Of a stretch of 64,000 nucleotides of DNA, positions 10,481-22,567 are shown in pieces. Made by a program: the position numbers and the translations under genes. Under the pieces are notes generated by a model. The model saw only the letters and a list, made by a program, of their open reading frames with translations. It searched no databases and was not told the origin of the DNA. The stretch comes from Blasia pusilla. Taxonomy: Eukaryota > Marchantiophyta > Marchantiopsida > Blasiales. The DNA lies in contig CM114272.1 of the NCBI GenBank assembly GCA_050084515.1, forward strand, positions 53,692,001-53,756,000, read 5' to 3'. Numbering within the stretch: the stretch's first letter is position 1; each line of letters begins with the position of its first letter.

Positions 10481-12587
10481 ACATGCAACACGCATGGAGC
10501 GAACACTGACTTCACAACAAGTAAGCGGGGTCCACAAACTGTAAGCCCATGGTTCTTGAGGTTGGTTATTGCATAATCGCGAGTGAGTGGGAAGGAACAT
10601 GCATTTCTCTCATATTCCAAGTTAATTGGGGCCATATTGGACCTTGCTACTCTATTGACATTGTTATTGGAATGTAGTTTAACAACAAGATTCATAACCA
10701 TAGTATCCAAATAGATAAGAGATTCAAGGAATGCAAAAAAAAGCCATTGATTAACTGCCTTAACATATCAATATTGGAAGTTAGCACAAATTTACAACTA
10801 ATTGCAATATATTGAAGTTGGTGGAAATTGTCATCAATAACCCATGTATTTAGATTAGCATGGTATGTTGCATCTCTAGAGACACGGATAGGCACAATGT
10901 CTGCTTCACCATAAAACCTCCTAAGAAAAATTATGTTGGATAATTGCATATTAGATACATGGGTATATACTATTTGCATCTCCTCGGGTATGAAATCTAT
11001 TGCATCGTTCTCATTGATAAAGCAATCACTTAGAACAAAGTTTATTTATGCTTGAAGACAAAATCTTTGCCAAATTGAACCCCCAAGTTTTCTTCGTGTT
11101 CCACAATTTTTTGTTTCTTCCTCCCCCCCATCCTGTTTCCCAACCTGCCCATGTCATGCCTTCCATACTTCCTCCATGAGCTATAAGTATGGGTCCCACC
11201 TCTTGCAATCCATATCCGTGGATATATCTAGACTTGTCTATCCATGTTTGTTTTTGTGCAACCAAGCTCTGTCAATTGCTACCAGTTTGTTGCCATGTGG
11301 TTGTACCCATATGTCTTATATGTCATTGAACATCCTTGTCATTCTATATGGGTGTCAAAAAGTATAAACTCACTCGTCTAGTTCGGCATGTAGAGTATTT
11401 ACATTTCCCTCAGCTTTCCTCTATCTATTCAAGGCAACTTGTTGTCCATACATGCTACCTTTAATGAGTATTTATGTCTTTCTACTACAAACATTGTTGT
11501 CATAGATAAATTGTCCCATGCTTATTGCCCTCCTATTGCAAATTATTGTCATGAGACTCAGTCAAGTTTACCCATCTCCCGACCATAATCGATCCTTTCT
11601 CAAATAAGTTTTTTGTTCTATGAGGGTGGAGATTTTGTAGTGGGTAATGCCAATTTCTTGAATAATGTTACAAAGGCAAAGAACAACGCATTGGAAAAAA
11701 ATTTTAAATGACAGAAATATGATTTTAAATTTTTTATTGGTTATAGACAGAGATATTTTGGACAGGGAATTTTCTCGATAGAAACCAGATTTGAAAATTT
11801 TTGGTAGGTTACTTCGCTGAGAAATTCCAAACATGGAATTTAAGAAGGAAAAATGTTAGAAAAATTTTCAGTTACAGATTTCTAGTGGGATACTTATCAT
11901 CACTTAAATTTGATTTGAAAAGTTTTTTCTTGGATTTTTTTGCCGATTCTTTATGGCAATGGAAATCTAACATGACAATATTATGGTAATTTCAAAAAAT
12001 AAGGAATTTGTGCGTGTTAATATAACATATGGGATGAAAATTATTATTATTATTATTACTATTACTATTATTATCTTTATCACAAAACACATCTAGTGCT
12101 AAATCTTAAAGTCAAACCTCACTAAAGGTTGGGGTGTATTTTTTGATATCTTGTGAAAAAAAGTGATCAAAATTTTTCTTAATAAAAGAATTTTTGGAAA
12201 TGACAGAATTTTTAAAAAAGTCCAGGTTTAGTTTTTTTTCTCAACTTCAAATGGAGTTATAAGTATTTTTTGGTTTGAGAGGGGAAAACATAGTAAATTT
12301 GGGAGAAATCTTCATTTACTTTAGAATATAATTGAACCCCAAAATAAAATAAAATAAATACTCAGCAGAAAAAAGAAATAAAATCAAAATGGAATATACT
12401 CACACGAAATGTCGTAGGTCCCATTTATGCCTCCAAAGATCCACGACAGAATTCGAAAAATGATTAATCAAAAAATAAAAGTAGAAAGTCCAGCGAGAAG
12501 GAATAAAAGAACAATACTCCTTAACAAGATATAAAATAAAAATAAAAATACAGAAAACAATGAATAAATCATTAAATAAGCGTATGA
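10481..12587. other. AT-rich intergenic DNA, no gene seen
   Basis: Both strands carry only short open frames without recognisable domains. A minus-strand frame at 10692-10979 (95 codons) gives no family match by eye. AT content rises strongly after about 11600. No RNA gene recognised. Confidence 0.5.
12041..12076. repeat. (ATT)n microsatellite
   Basis: Run of ATT triplets with occasional ACT variants. Confidence 0.9.
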
Positions 12588-12753
12588 AAGTCCCGAGGGA
12601 ATAAGACAAAGTGATACTCCCTCCTTAGCAAGGAATGTTTATTTATTCAAAATAAAGAAACTCCCTAAATAGAGGAATTTATAGAACAAACTGAAGGAAG
12701 TCCCTCGGGAATAAGACAACCGTGCAACCGACTCCCTCCTTAGCGAGGAATTT
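12588..12753. repeat. Two-copy direct repeat of about 108-bp spacing
   Basis: GGGAATAAGACAA followed by ACTCCCTCCTTAGC(A/G)AGGAAT occurs at about 12596-12639 and again at about 12707-12752. Confidence 0.8.
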
Positions 12754-13079
12754 TACATTAAAAAATAGAAAAAAAAGAAAAGAAAAGAAAAGAAATTGTC
12801 GCAGCCCTAAACTGAATCGCTGTCATAATTTTTTCTTTTTCTTTCTCCTCTCGGGAGGATTCGGCGTGTGGGAAGTGGAGGGCAGGAGTGATCCTTATCT
12901 TATCCTTAGGAGTGAGTACACGTACTCTAGAAGCCGTGGTGGCGTGGCAAGGATCTCCCTGCCAACGGTTAAGTCCCCCGTCGAGGGAATCTTCGGCCGA
13001 TTATACCGCTCGCCAGTTTCGGACTATGTTTAGAATAAAATCTCTAGAAATAGAAAACATGAAAGAAAAGGAGTAAAAA

Positions 13080-15570
13080 TGAGGGTACGTTCATTGGCCG
13101 GGCCGATGGACACGCGGACCCAAATCCATCCATCCTTCTTAATGATTCGACTCTATCTTCTTGTCCGATGCCCACCCGCTTAACATAAGTGAATCTCACC
13201 ATCCCCATCCACGCATGCATCATGCATGCGGTCGTGTACGTGCCGTATTCACGATCCGTCCGTCCGTCAGTCTGCGGCAACGAACAAATGTGAGAAGGGG
13301 GCGCTGCAGCACCGCTGTGATTTACAGGATTGTGTTCGTGTGTACATGCGGATGGTAGTGTCGAATAATAATGCTCGAGTTCCAGGATCGTACGTTGGCG
13401 TCTCCGTGTCCGTGTGTTTATAGATAGAAGGGCCTCGATCTTGCTACAGGATGCGTGCATTAGAGGATCTGTGAGAATGGTTACAGCTGACAGAGTTTTC
13501 CCTGCGAATCGCTCTGCTTCCCCTCACCCCCTTTTTATTCGGGCTTTCTTCGGTCTTGTGAATTGATCTCCGCTCCAGCGTCAGTCCAGGAGCAGTGTGT
13601 GCATACGCCGAATTGATTAGACCTTCGATTCACGATGCTCTTCGGGAGTTTAGTCGTCGTCGCAGGGGTTCGACGCTGATCTTGCGTCACCATGGGATTC
13701 ACCGACTTTTGGAACGTGAGACGCTGCCGCAGACCTCATAAAAGGAGCGAGAGCGCCGATGAATCTCGCGGTGGCCAATCTCGCCGATTGCGCCGCGGTG
13801 AGGGGGACCGATGACTTCGTTGTCGATCACAATTCCGTAGGATCTATGGTGTTCTATACGTGTGCGTCGTCAATTTCTCTGGCGCGCGCCTGCGACGGAC
13901 TTTCCCGCTCCCTGGCTGGCGGGCGGGCGGGCGGGCTGGCATCCGTGCTATCCGGAAACCATTCGATCATGGCGGTGCTGGACTACGCGAGTCACGATGG
14001 ATGCAGTTTCGGCTGAGGAATGGGCGACGCGTTCTATCGGACCGTTATTGACGTCGATCCAGTCCGTGCGCGCCGTCGCGTTTGCAGCTTCGCGGCGGGC
14101 CATCGTCGATCGATCTTTCTAGGGATTGATGCAGCGAGCGAGCGCGCGGGCATTCCAGCTCCTCCGGAAGCGGATCGGGCGCGGCCAGCCAGAGCACAGC
14201 ACCAAGCGTCGCTGACTGCAGCACTTTACGGCCTCCGTCTGGCCGCTTCCGCTCTCGCTGCCGTTTCAAAGCGAGGAGCTTGCCGTGTCCGCGAAGCAGA
14301 GCGGAGGCGATAGAGAAACCAAGGATTTCGAGATCCTTGTCCTGTTTCTTCGCAGGAGGAGAGAGAGAAGAAAATCATCGGCGCTCTCGACATGGACGAT
14401 CCGCATCCGTATCCTGCTTCTTCGTCGCTGCCAATCGGGATCTGCTTCTACCGCCCCGCCAGCCATTCACTGTCGTCTTTATCGCGTGAGCATTACGCCG
14501 CAGACAGTGTGCGTCGAACGAATGAAGCTTCCTCCTCCGCTGTCATTCGCTCGTACCAGCTGCGCGGAGGCACGCGGCCATTGCACACACATTTGCGCTC
14601 CTCCTCCTGAAACTCCGATCCCTACCACTCCCGACTCGTCTTCCTCCCGCTGCAGCGAGTGCCTCGGCCGCTGCTCCGGCGGGCGCGGGCGCGGGCGAGG
14701 CGCATGGCGTGACGCCAGACTGTACCTCCTGCGGCTGGAGCACGTCGGCGTGCTGCGGAGGTGGAGCTTAGTGGCTCCGAAGTATGCCATCCTACGCAAA
14801 CCTGGAGTACCCGGTTGTAAGAGGAGTGGCTGGAGGGATGTCATCGGATGCAAGTTCGCGGTTTGGAGCTTTTGCTCCTTCCGAGGAGGACGGCTCGGGA
14901 CCGTTAGTGCGGCGAGAGAAGAAGGTGCACTCCGCGCGGATGTCAAAGATTTCCGTGGGACCAGGGTCGGGGCCCCAGGGATAAAGTCGGTACGGTTTCG
15001 TACTCCGGCGACTTGCGGATCTGCCCTGGGAGGATGGTGGTGGGCGAGTGGCCATGGGCGCCTTCGGGGCTTCTTCTCTCCGGTGTCTGCGACGATCGTT
15101 AACGTCCGTCCGTCCGTCCGTCGCCGCTTGGACGGACTGAAGAGCTGTCGTACGATAGGGATCCCCGATTCCATCCGGGGGGCACAGATTCGGTCTCTCC
15201 GGGCTCCTCCTTCTAGTAGAGTTGTGGTTTCCATATATCCCGGAGCGGCTGCCGAGAGTCACAGATTCGGTTTCTCTGGGCTCCTTCTGGCAGAAGACGG
15301 TGGTGGTTTCCACATATCTCGAAGAAAGAAGGTGCAGAGAAACCATCGATTCCTTCTTTTTCTATTTCCCGCACTGTGTCCCCGAAGTGGAGGCGATGGA
15401 GGAAGTAATCAATGGCTTTGACGATCGTGTCCACAAAGGAACTGCTGCGTTAGTAGCAGCTCTGTGTGACGTGAGGTCGGATTCGTTGGCTCCAGGAGTG
15501 ATGGACATTTCGAGAAGTCTCTCTCTTCCTCTCTTCGACCACATAGACGACGTGCAAATTTTGTGAGTAC
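13080..15570. other. GC-rich stretch, no recognised gene
   Basis: Composition shifts from AT-rich to GC- and CpG-rich at about 13.1 kb and back at about 15.6 kb. A plus-strand frame of 378 codons (14285-15421) exists, but overlapping frames of similar length on both strands suggest it is open because stops are rare in GC-rich DNA. It contains short tandem runs such as (GGGC)n near 13920 and (CGTC)n near 15102. It could be a promoter or untranslated region of an unannotated transcript. Nothing in it matches a protein family I recognise. Confidence 0.45.
15183..15322. repeat. Imperfect tandem duplication, about 77-bp unit
   Basis: CACAGATTCGGT(C/T)TCTC(C/T)GGGCTCC and GTGGTTTCCA(T/C)ATAT occur in both copies (15183-15242 and 15259-15322). 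Confidence 0.85.
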
Positions 15571-16935
15571 TTACAAATCCCAAATATATTTCTCTCAAGA
15601 GTACTTAGTGCTCGCAGCTATAACAAGCAACAAGAACATAGCTAACCACGGCGCTGCACGACACATGATACTCACACATTTCTATCTGCCTGGGATTGGA
15701 AATACAGCACAGATCTATATTAAGATCTTGGGACTCCAAACCCTCAAAAATTGATTCGACGATGGAGAAGAGTCTCGTACATCATCGGTGCTGAAGAACC
15801 GTCATTACATAAAGCTGCCTACCTTTCTTCCTTTCCCTGACCTAAAGTCCTACCTATGATCCTATGTTGTGAGCGATCTTGTTGCTGCTGCTTAAGCACG
15901 CTACAAAAAGTGTCCAAAAATGGGCTCGGCCATTTGCCCCGTCATTGCACTTAGTGCGTTCCATGACAGGACTTGTGGCCAACTTCTACAATCATTACAG
16001 CACGGCATGTACATGTGTGGTCAGACAAATCTGCCCACAGGTGGGTCTAGCAATAAATTTAAACTCTACTTTCCACAACGGTGAAGGCAAGTCACCCCGA
16101 CGGACCTGCCAACTACAACCTTCATTTTCTCTTATGGGTGCTGAAAAGAATCAATCATGGATGGCGCATGAGGAGGGAACACTGGTCACATACCCTATGG
16201 TAATTCCGCCGTGGAACCTCTTAAGACGGCTGGGCAATCACATCTGAACAGTCAGGGTTCAAGCCTTCATTCATAACCATCCACCTTTTAAGTGGATTGA
16301 CATTAACTTTGGGGTGCCTTCATAGTCCTGCCACAGCCAGGCAAGCATTAAAATCTGTCAGATATATCTGAGGGGTGGGTCACACTCAACTTGGGTCACT
16401 CAGCTAGTCACCTCGCGAAGTCTCCATTCTCGGCCTCTATCCAGAAAATCAGAACCGACCAACTGGCAAATTCATTCCCAAATTCACCATTTGTAGTAGT
16501 ATCCACAGCTACCTGTAATTTTTTTCACATTCGGCTGACTCAAAAATCCCACCAAAAGTGATGAAGTAAACCTTCTCCACGATTCCTGCATAGGAAACCA
16601 AACAACCAAGAGCTTCTACAATGTTGGTCAATCCGATTCATCCAAAGTCCTACTACACATCAACCTGCCCGACTTAATTCACAGCTCCAACACCTTCAGA
16701 GGCCTTACGCTCAGGCCAAGAATAAGTAGCTACCTCCAAAAGAAAAAGAAGCATCAGGCCTTAGTCATGGTCAGATCACAGTCTTGCACTAGATTGTTGC
16801 TGGATCCATCTCTCGAGTCACAGAGGTTTCCCTTTCCTTTCGACCCACTCTACTTGACCGGAGGAGACTCCTATCAACTAAAAGTAATCAACCCACACTA
16901 GAACAACATCAGGTTGAGCAATCAATAGTTGCAGA
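15571..16935. other. 3' flank of the TPS gene
   Basis: Non-coding by appearance. It probably includes the 3' untranslated region of the minus-strand TPS gene in its right part. A plus-strand frame at 15879-16247 (122 codons) shows no motif. No clear polyadenylation signal was singled out. Confidence 0.4.
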
Positions 16936-16941
16936 ACTCAC
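16936..16941 (-). other. Splice-donor match directly after the TPS stop codon
   Basis: On the minus strand the stop TAG (16944-16942) is followed at once by GTGAGT, a perfect plant donor. It suggests an intron in the 3' untranslated region. The acceptor was not identified. Confidence 0.5.
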
Positions 16942-19900
16942 CTAAATATGTAGAAGGGACATTTCCAGTGTAGCTTGGGAAGTGTGAGTTGTAAAAACAC
17001 TCAAAGCGGGTGCTGATGTAGGCTCAGACGCAATGGCTAAACCTTGCAGCATGTTCAAAACGTTCGATGTATCATCGAGGTAGTATTTTGCTTTACTCGG
17101 CTTCTGTCCAACAGTGCAAGCAAAAACCTCCGCCATAGAGGATTGGGGAGGAAGCGACATGGTGGTTTCAATACTTTCAAACATGTCTTCATCAGACCTG
17201 TCATCTCCAATACATAAGACAAAATCTGGAGGTGTACCCCGGCCAGCCATCACGGAAAGAAGCTGCTCCACAATCACACCCTTGCTCACACCCTGCAGGA
17301 TGAAAATTAGTGCCAAGTGTGAGATAATTAGTGTTGACCAAAGGGCATGTGAACCCGCCATCGCCTTGACAAATTCAGCCAGTTGCATATGCTGCCAGAT
17401 AACCATATCAATCTGAGTACAAACAAATAGAAGAGGGACCTGAGGTTTGACTTCCACGATGTGCTGGCCACTCTTTACAGCAACAGGCTCATTGGCGAGA
17501 ACGCTCTCCAGATGGTCCAAAAGTTCCTTAGCCTGCCAAGATCCGAAGTCTGGATCTGCGTCTCGGTAGTGCCACACAATTGCACTCTCCTTTTCTTCGA
17601 TGAAAGACCCATCAGTACTCTCTGTGTACAGTTTCATTACTGGTGAAGTGACTTCTTTCCACTCAAATCCCTGGACCGACACACAGGTGGTCCAATCGTC
17701 ATCTTTCTTCCATCTGTCCATGCACCAGGTTCAAGTTGGCATCAGAAGATATGAGCAGTTCAACGACGCTCAAAGAAACCCTACCATCAGCACCCAACGC
17801 CATTTACAACACTAGTGAAACTGTCGGCATATCCAACCCCGCCCTGAGTTCCAAGGGTCCAGGAATTCAGTGCTCTGCATATTTTGCAGAGGCTCTCTGT
17901 GGGAGCCTCTGTCCCTGGTCTCATGGCGAATAAATCACACAACATTCATTCGCTCATTCTGTCAACAAACTGAGCCGAGATTCAAGCAAACAGACTGAAT
18001 CCCGACATGACGTAATTCAAGACTCCAACCGACCGATCATCCTTGGGAATCAGGACTTTGTGAGGAAATAGCATGGCTAACAGCAGGTTGGATCAGGGTG
18101 ATTCAGAGCTCCAGACGCATCACGTAGAAAATATGCTAATCTAAACCTTCTCTTGTGTACTCCGCAACCAGATGGGCAGATCCAAAGAAGTTGACGAAGC
18201 AACAACCGATGCCCCTACACTTGACAAAGAATGGCAGTACCTGTAGTAATATCCGTGCTCGGCCGCGATTCCCAGGCGTTCGCACGAAAGAAACCAGTCC
18301 GACAGTGTGGATCGTCCTCTTCCGCTGACTATGAACACCACGTTCTTGGGATCATTACATAGGGTGTTGAGAAGAGTGAGGACTGCAGTGCTGGGGGTTT
18401 TGTTGTGGGAAGCCTGAGGCATCATGGTGCCGTCGTAGTCCAACAGAATCGCCCGGGTTTGGCATCTCTGGTAAGCGGAAACTATGTGCTCTATTTGGAG
18501 CTTCCGGAAATTGGGGTCGAGCGCGACCACTTTGAAGCTCAGTCCAAATCCTATGCCGTATGATAAACGTCGTTGATGGTCCCTGCACGTCCGCTCCAAG
18601 TCGCTCATGAAACTCTGGGCCCAGTACGCAACATCGTGGGTACTGACATACTTGAAATGCTTCTCGTGGCGCATTTGTTTCTCGGCCGTGGGTATGGTGA
18701 TCGCCGTGTTCAGCGCATCCGCCATAGCTTCTATGTTCCATGGGTTCACCCGGATGGCTCCGCTGAGGGAGGGCGAGCAGCCGATGAACTCGGAAACCAC
18801 GAGCATGCTTTTGCGTGCGGTCTCCGAGGGGGAGCCGCTGGTGGGCTCCAAATCCACACATCCCTGTCTGGAGACGATGTACTCGTAGGGGATGAGATTC
18901 ATTCCATCCCGAACTGCTGTGACGACACAGCATTCGGCGATGGCGTAGAAGGCAATCCTCTCGTACAGGGGAACATACCTCTCCACAAGCACGACGGGCT
19001 GGTATCCCTCCCATCCGAAGTCCCTGTTGATCCTCTTGGCGATGGCGCTGGCCTCGTTTTGAATGTCCACGACGTCCTTCACGCGGCCCCTGGCGGGATT
19101 GACTATCTGGACCATGACGACCTTGCCCCTGCGCTCCGGATGCTGCTTCAGCAGCTGCTCCATAGCCAGAAGCTTGAGGCCGATACCTTTGAAAATGTCC
19201 ATATCGTCTACGCCGAGTAGCACAGTTTTGCCATCGTACTCCGCCCTGAGCTCTCCTACTCTCCACTCGGTATCGGCACGCTTCAGCCTGGTGTTCAGCT
19301 GTCCCATGTGCACGCCCACGGGCATGATCTTTATCCCCACGGTGCGCCCATAATACTCCAATCCCATGTATCCCCTCCTCGACTCGTACACTAGCCCGAG
19401 CATCCTGCTGCAACACGACAAGAAGTGCCTGGCGTAGTCGAAAGTGTGAAAACCTACGAGATCGGCATTCAGGAGAGCTCGGAGAATTTCGTCGCGGACT
19501 GGAAGCGTCCGGTAGATTTCGGAGGACGGGAAGGGGCTGTGCAGGAAAAATCCGAGCTTAATTTTGTTAAAGCGTTTCCGGAGGAAGGTGGGGAGGACGA
19601 GGAGATGGTAATCGTGGACCCAAACGAAATCGTCGTCTGGACTGATCACCTCCATTACCTTATCCGCGAACAATTTGTTGGCGGATACATAAGCTTGCCA
19701 CAGAGAACGATCGAAGCGCCCCCCGTGATCCGGAGTTAGGGGCAACATGTAGTGGAAAAGAGGCCACAATTGCTGTTTGCAAAACCCATGGTAAAATTTG
19801 GCCTGCAGAGGAGCAGGCAGAAAAGCCGGCACGCAATTGAACGTTTCCAGCAGAGATACGGCTACCTCGTCCTGCTCGCTCAAATCCACGTCCACCTTCA

Positions 19901-20246
19901 AGCAGCCGATATAAATTACCTCCATGTCCTCCGGCAGCCCGTCCTTGAGTTGCAGCAGCAGCGAGTCTTCGTCCCAGCTGAAACTCCATCCTGTGTCGTC
20001 CGCCCGCCGCTGGGCAATCAAGGGAAGCATATGTGCCACAATAATTATGCGCTCCGTCGAGAGAGACGATGGCGCGTCGGAGGTGACGCTGCTAACATTA
20101 TCTTCGTTATCTCCACGGCTCTCAGCTGAAACAATGCTGGCTACTGTCATCACGCGGGGTAACCGCCTGATCCGCGAAGCCCCTCCTCCTCCGCTCATCT
20201 CTCCTGAAGAAAGATCCAACAAATTAGCGTACGATCTTGACACCAT
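16942..20246 (-). CDS. TPS: Class II trehalose-6-phosphate synthase (TPS/TPP fusion), 3 coding exons
   Basis: Exons on the minus strand: 20246-18241, 17713-17440 and 17292-16942. All junctions are GT-AG and in phase, giving 876 residues, the usual class II length. The start MVSRSYANLLDLSSGE is the family's conserved N-terminus. The GT20 synthase-like domain spans about residues 64-545 (WVHDYHLLVLPTFLR, GFFLHSPFPSSEIYR, VRDGMNLIPYEYI). A HAD phosphatase-like domain spans about 598-850, with LLDYDGT at 601-607 and GDDRSDEDMF at 789-798. Exon 1 ends inside HGYYYR and exon 2 resumes WKKDDDW. Exon 2 ends VEVKPQ and exon 3 starts GVSKG. Class I TPS makes trehalose-6-phosphate; class II members mostly lack measurable synthase activity and act as cytosolic sugar-signalling regulators (established for the family). 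No frame damage is seen. Very confident in identity, less in biochemical activity. Confidence 0.97.
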
Positions 20247-20419
20247 CTTCTTCGCCCTCCTTCTCCGTCACCACCGATGATAGTTTCGACTAGGGATTGC
20301 AAGCTCATGTGGAACATTGATTCGCTCCTACCCCCTGCCTCACGACATCGAACAAGAGCGACTCCCCGTTCAATTTCTCGTCTTCCAAAACCTGCCGATG
20401 CCACTGCCCCCAAAGTCAA
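20195..20419 (-). other. Upstream open frame overlapping the TPS start
   Basis: A 74-codon frame begins 173 bp upstream of the TPS start and ends 51 bp inside the coding region in another frame. If the transcript leader contains it unspliced, it would compete with initiation at the TPS ATG. Whether this DNA is in the mature leader is not known. Confidence 0.3.
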
Positions 20420-20604
20420 TGTTCACAATTCTCCTCCTCACACAGGTCAAACGCAGACCACGGGAATTCCATCTTCTCCAAATCCGCTCCGCTCCATTCC
20501 TTCCTGCTGTCTGCCGACAACGACTTCCAACTCACGTCACCTTCAGAGGCCTCAATCCGTAGACCTAGTTAGTCGCTCACGCCACCCTGCAGAGACAGGC
20601 CTCC

Positions 20605-20606
<2 letters not shown>

Positions 20607-20648
<42 letters not shown>
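20607..20648. repeat. (GA)n microsatellite
   Basis: Uninterrupted GA dinucleotides, reading (TC)n in the direction of TPS transcription. CT-rich runs upstream of plant genes can serve as promoter or leader elements, but nothing here proves it. Confidence 0.95.
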
Positions 20649-20650
<2 letters not shown>

Positions 20651-21187
20651 CAGTATATATCTTGCGCTGCCGCTGGATAGAGGCACGAGATGACGCGAGT
20701 GCAGGGCGACGAGACGAGAACAAGAGTGCCTTGAGCGCGTGAGAAATTGAGGATACCCTGAAATTTGCGGGGAGGGAGCAGCGAGAGGTAAAGCAAACGA
20801 GCGAACAAACGGATGGGAGGGGGATGACGGAATAAGAAGGAGGGGGAAGAGGAGGAAGGAGTGAAAGAGGATAAGATGGACGAGCGGGAGGCACGGGGAG
20901 CTGACGAAGGAGAAGGCGATACAGGAAGTACAGAAGGAGCTCGGCGAGCGGAATTGAGCGACCTTCGCGCGACGGATGGGGCGAAGGGCTACACGGAAAA
21001 ACGAAGAAGCGAGTGCGATGCACAGGTAGATGCCTGGTGCCCCTGCCTGGACGGGATTGACCAACTCACTGACCGAATAGGAGGAGAAGAAAGAAACTTG
21101 CGCTTGCTTCCTGCTGCTGCTGCTGCTGCTACAGCCTGCCTGCCTGCCTGGCCAATTGCTGGCAAATGCAGAACAGAAGGAAGCGAA

Positions 21188-21212
21188 GAAGGAAGGAAGG
21201 AAGGAAGGAAGG
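21188..21212. repeat. (GGAA)n microsatellite
   Basis: Five to six consecutive GGAA tetramers. Confidence 0.9.
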
Positions 21213-22294
21213 TAGCACGCGGCGTCCCTTGCGAAGTAAAGATTGGCTGCTGCTAGAGATTGGACTGTACGCGGTTAGCCTCTCAGCGTGAGTGCGAGCG
21301 AACGAAGAAGCCAGCCCACCACCACCACCGGCCAGCAGAGCACAGCAGAGGTCCCGCGAGCGCAATGAGGAAAAAAAAGAAAAAAGAAAACGGAGAAACG
21401 AAACTCAATGAAATCCGCGCACTCCCCTTCCCCACTCAGTGACAGCCCAGACCGCACCACCTCTATATTTCCTTTTCCCCTATGTCGCCCGCCCTTCGGC
21501 GAACCCGTTCGCTCCGCTTCGCAGCTGCGCTGCCCTGGCACGCGACCCTGTGACTGGAAATCCGCGCAGTGCGCAGCGTTCGCTCGAAAAGGCAGCTCAG
21601 GAGAACGGGAAGACAAGCAGCCACAAACAGCGCTAACGCCCAGACAGACGGAAGGACGGACAGACAGACACACAGACAAACAGAGCACAGACAGCCATCG
21701 CCATGAATGAATGAATGACTCGACTCTCGACTCTGGATCGAATCACCGCCCATGGGAGATCCCCCCCCCCCCCGGCCCTAAGGGCCGTCGCCTTCGCTGA
21801 AAATGGAGAGTGAGGAGAGGAGAGAGCAGGGACAGGGCAGACGGAGGGGGCAGGTCGCGGCGGGGCAGGGCAGGGGCTCAGCGCAAGCGGATAAGGGCGG
21901 GAGGGCCAGGTTGGCACCACGCTCGCCAGCCTGGCGATGGCGGGGCACGCCCAAAGGAGCTGCCGCTCTTTTGGGCCTCGCCCGATGCGAATCGCACATG
22001 TCCGCCCACCCGCCTGCCCGACATCCCCTAACCCGATATCCGGTCGCCTCTGCACGATACACGAGTCCCGTCCGTCACGCCGACTGCCACCTCATGCCAT
22101 GACCGCGGCCCGCTGCTGCCCCCGCCTCATCCACGCAGCGGCGGTCAAACTGATGCCCATACCCCGCAGGGAATGCACGTGGAATGGGGCTGAAGCTGGC
22201 GACTCCTCTGACGGCCGTCCCCGCCAACTAGTCCCCAGTCCTCCCTCCCTCCGTCCTCCATGATTGATCGAGTTTAGAGCACCTCGCACTTATG

Positions 22295-22560
22295 ACAAAC
22301 ACCCATTTAGCGCCCCCCCTTCTAGAGGTGGCTCCGAGCTAGCGAGCTCACTGGAGACCTGGCTAGCTGAGCACTCCTCACGAACACACACAGCACAAAG
22401 TTACAAACGCCCTTCTAGCTCCACTTCTAGCGGTGGCGCCCACCTAGCGCGCTCACAAGGGATCTATTCAGCGGAGCACTCCTGACAACAAAAATACAAT
22501 GTCATCGCCACTTCTGGAAGTGGCGATGACACTGTGGCGTGGCGTGGCGCCGACTTAGCT
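22295..22560. repeat. Cluster of short palindromic repeats, left of the LINE fragment
   Basis: At least three related units share the pattern TTTAGC/GCCACTTCTAG followed by GTGGC and GAGC. The unit at 22501-22530 is almost a perfect palindrome: GTCATCGCCACTTC, a short centre, then AGTGGCGATGAC. Each could fold as a hairpin. More units lie at 23395-23545, so they flank the LINE fragment. Confidence 0.7.
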
Positions 22561-22567
22561 GTTCCGC

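Larger units (their letters stand above)
20247..22294. other. Upstream region of TPS, GC-rich, with simple repeats
   Basis: Probable promoter and leader region of the minus-strand TPS gene. It contains a 42-bp (GA)n run, a (GGAA)n run, CTGC and TGCC short runs near 21110-21150 and a 12-bp poly-C near 21761. Many overlapping frames exist on both strands, none with a recognisable domain. No TATA box was assigned. Confidence 0.45.

Noticed and set aside
14285-15421. 378-codon plus-strand open frame in the GC-rich stretch
   Set aside because: Equally long frames overlap it on the opposite strand (14479-15234, 14792-15346), the protein is low-complexity and Arg/Ser-rich, and no domain is visible; openness follows from GC content.
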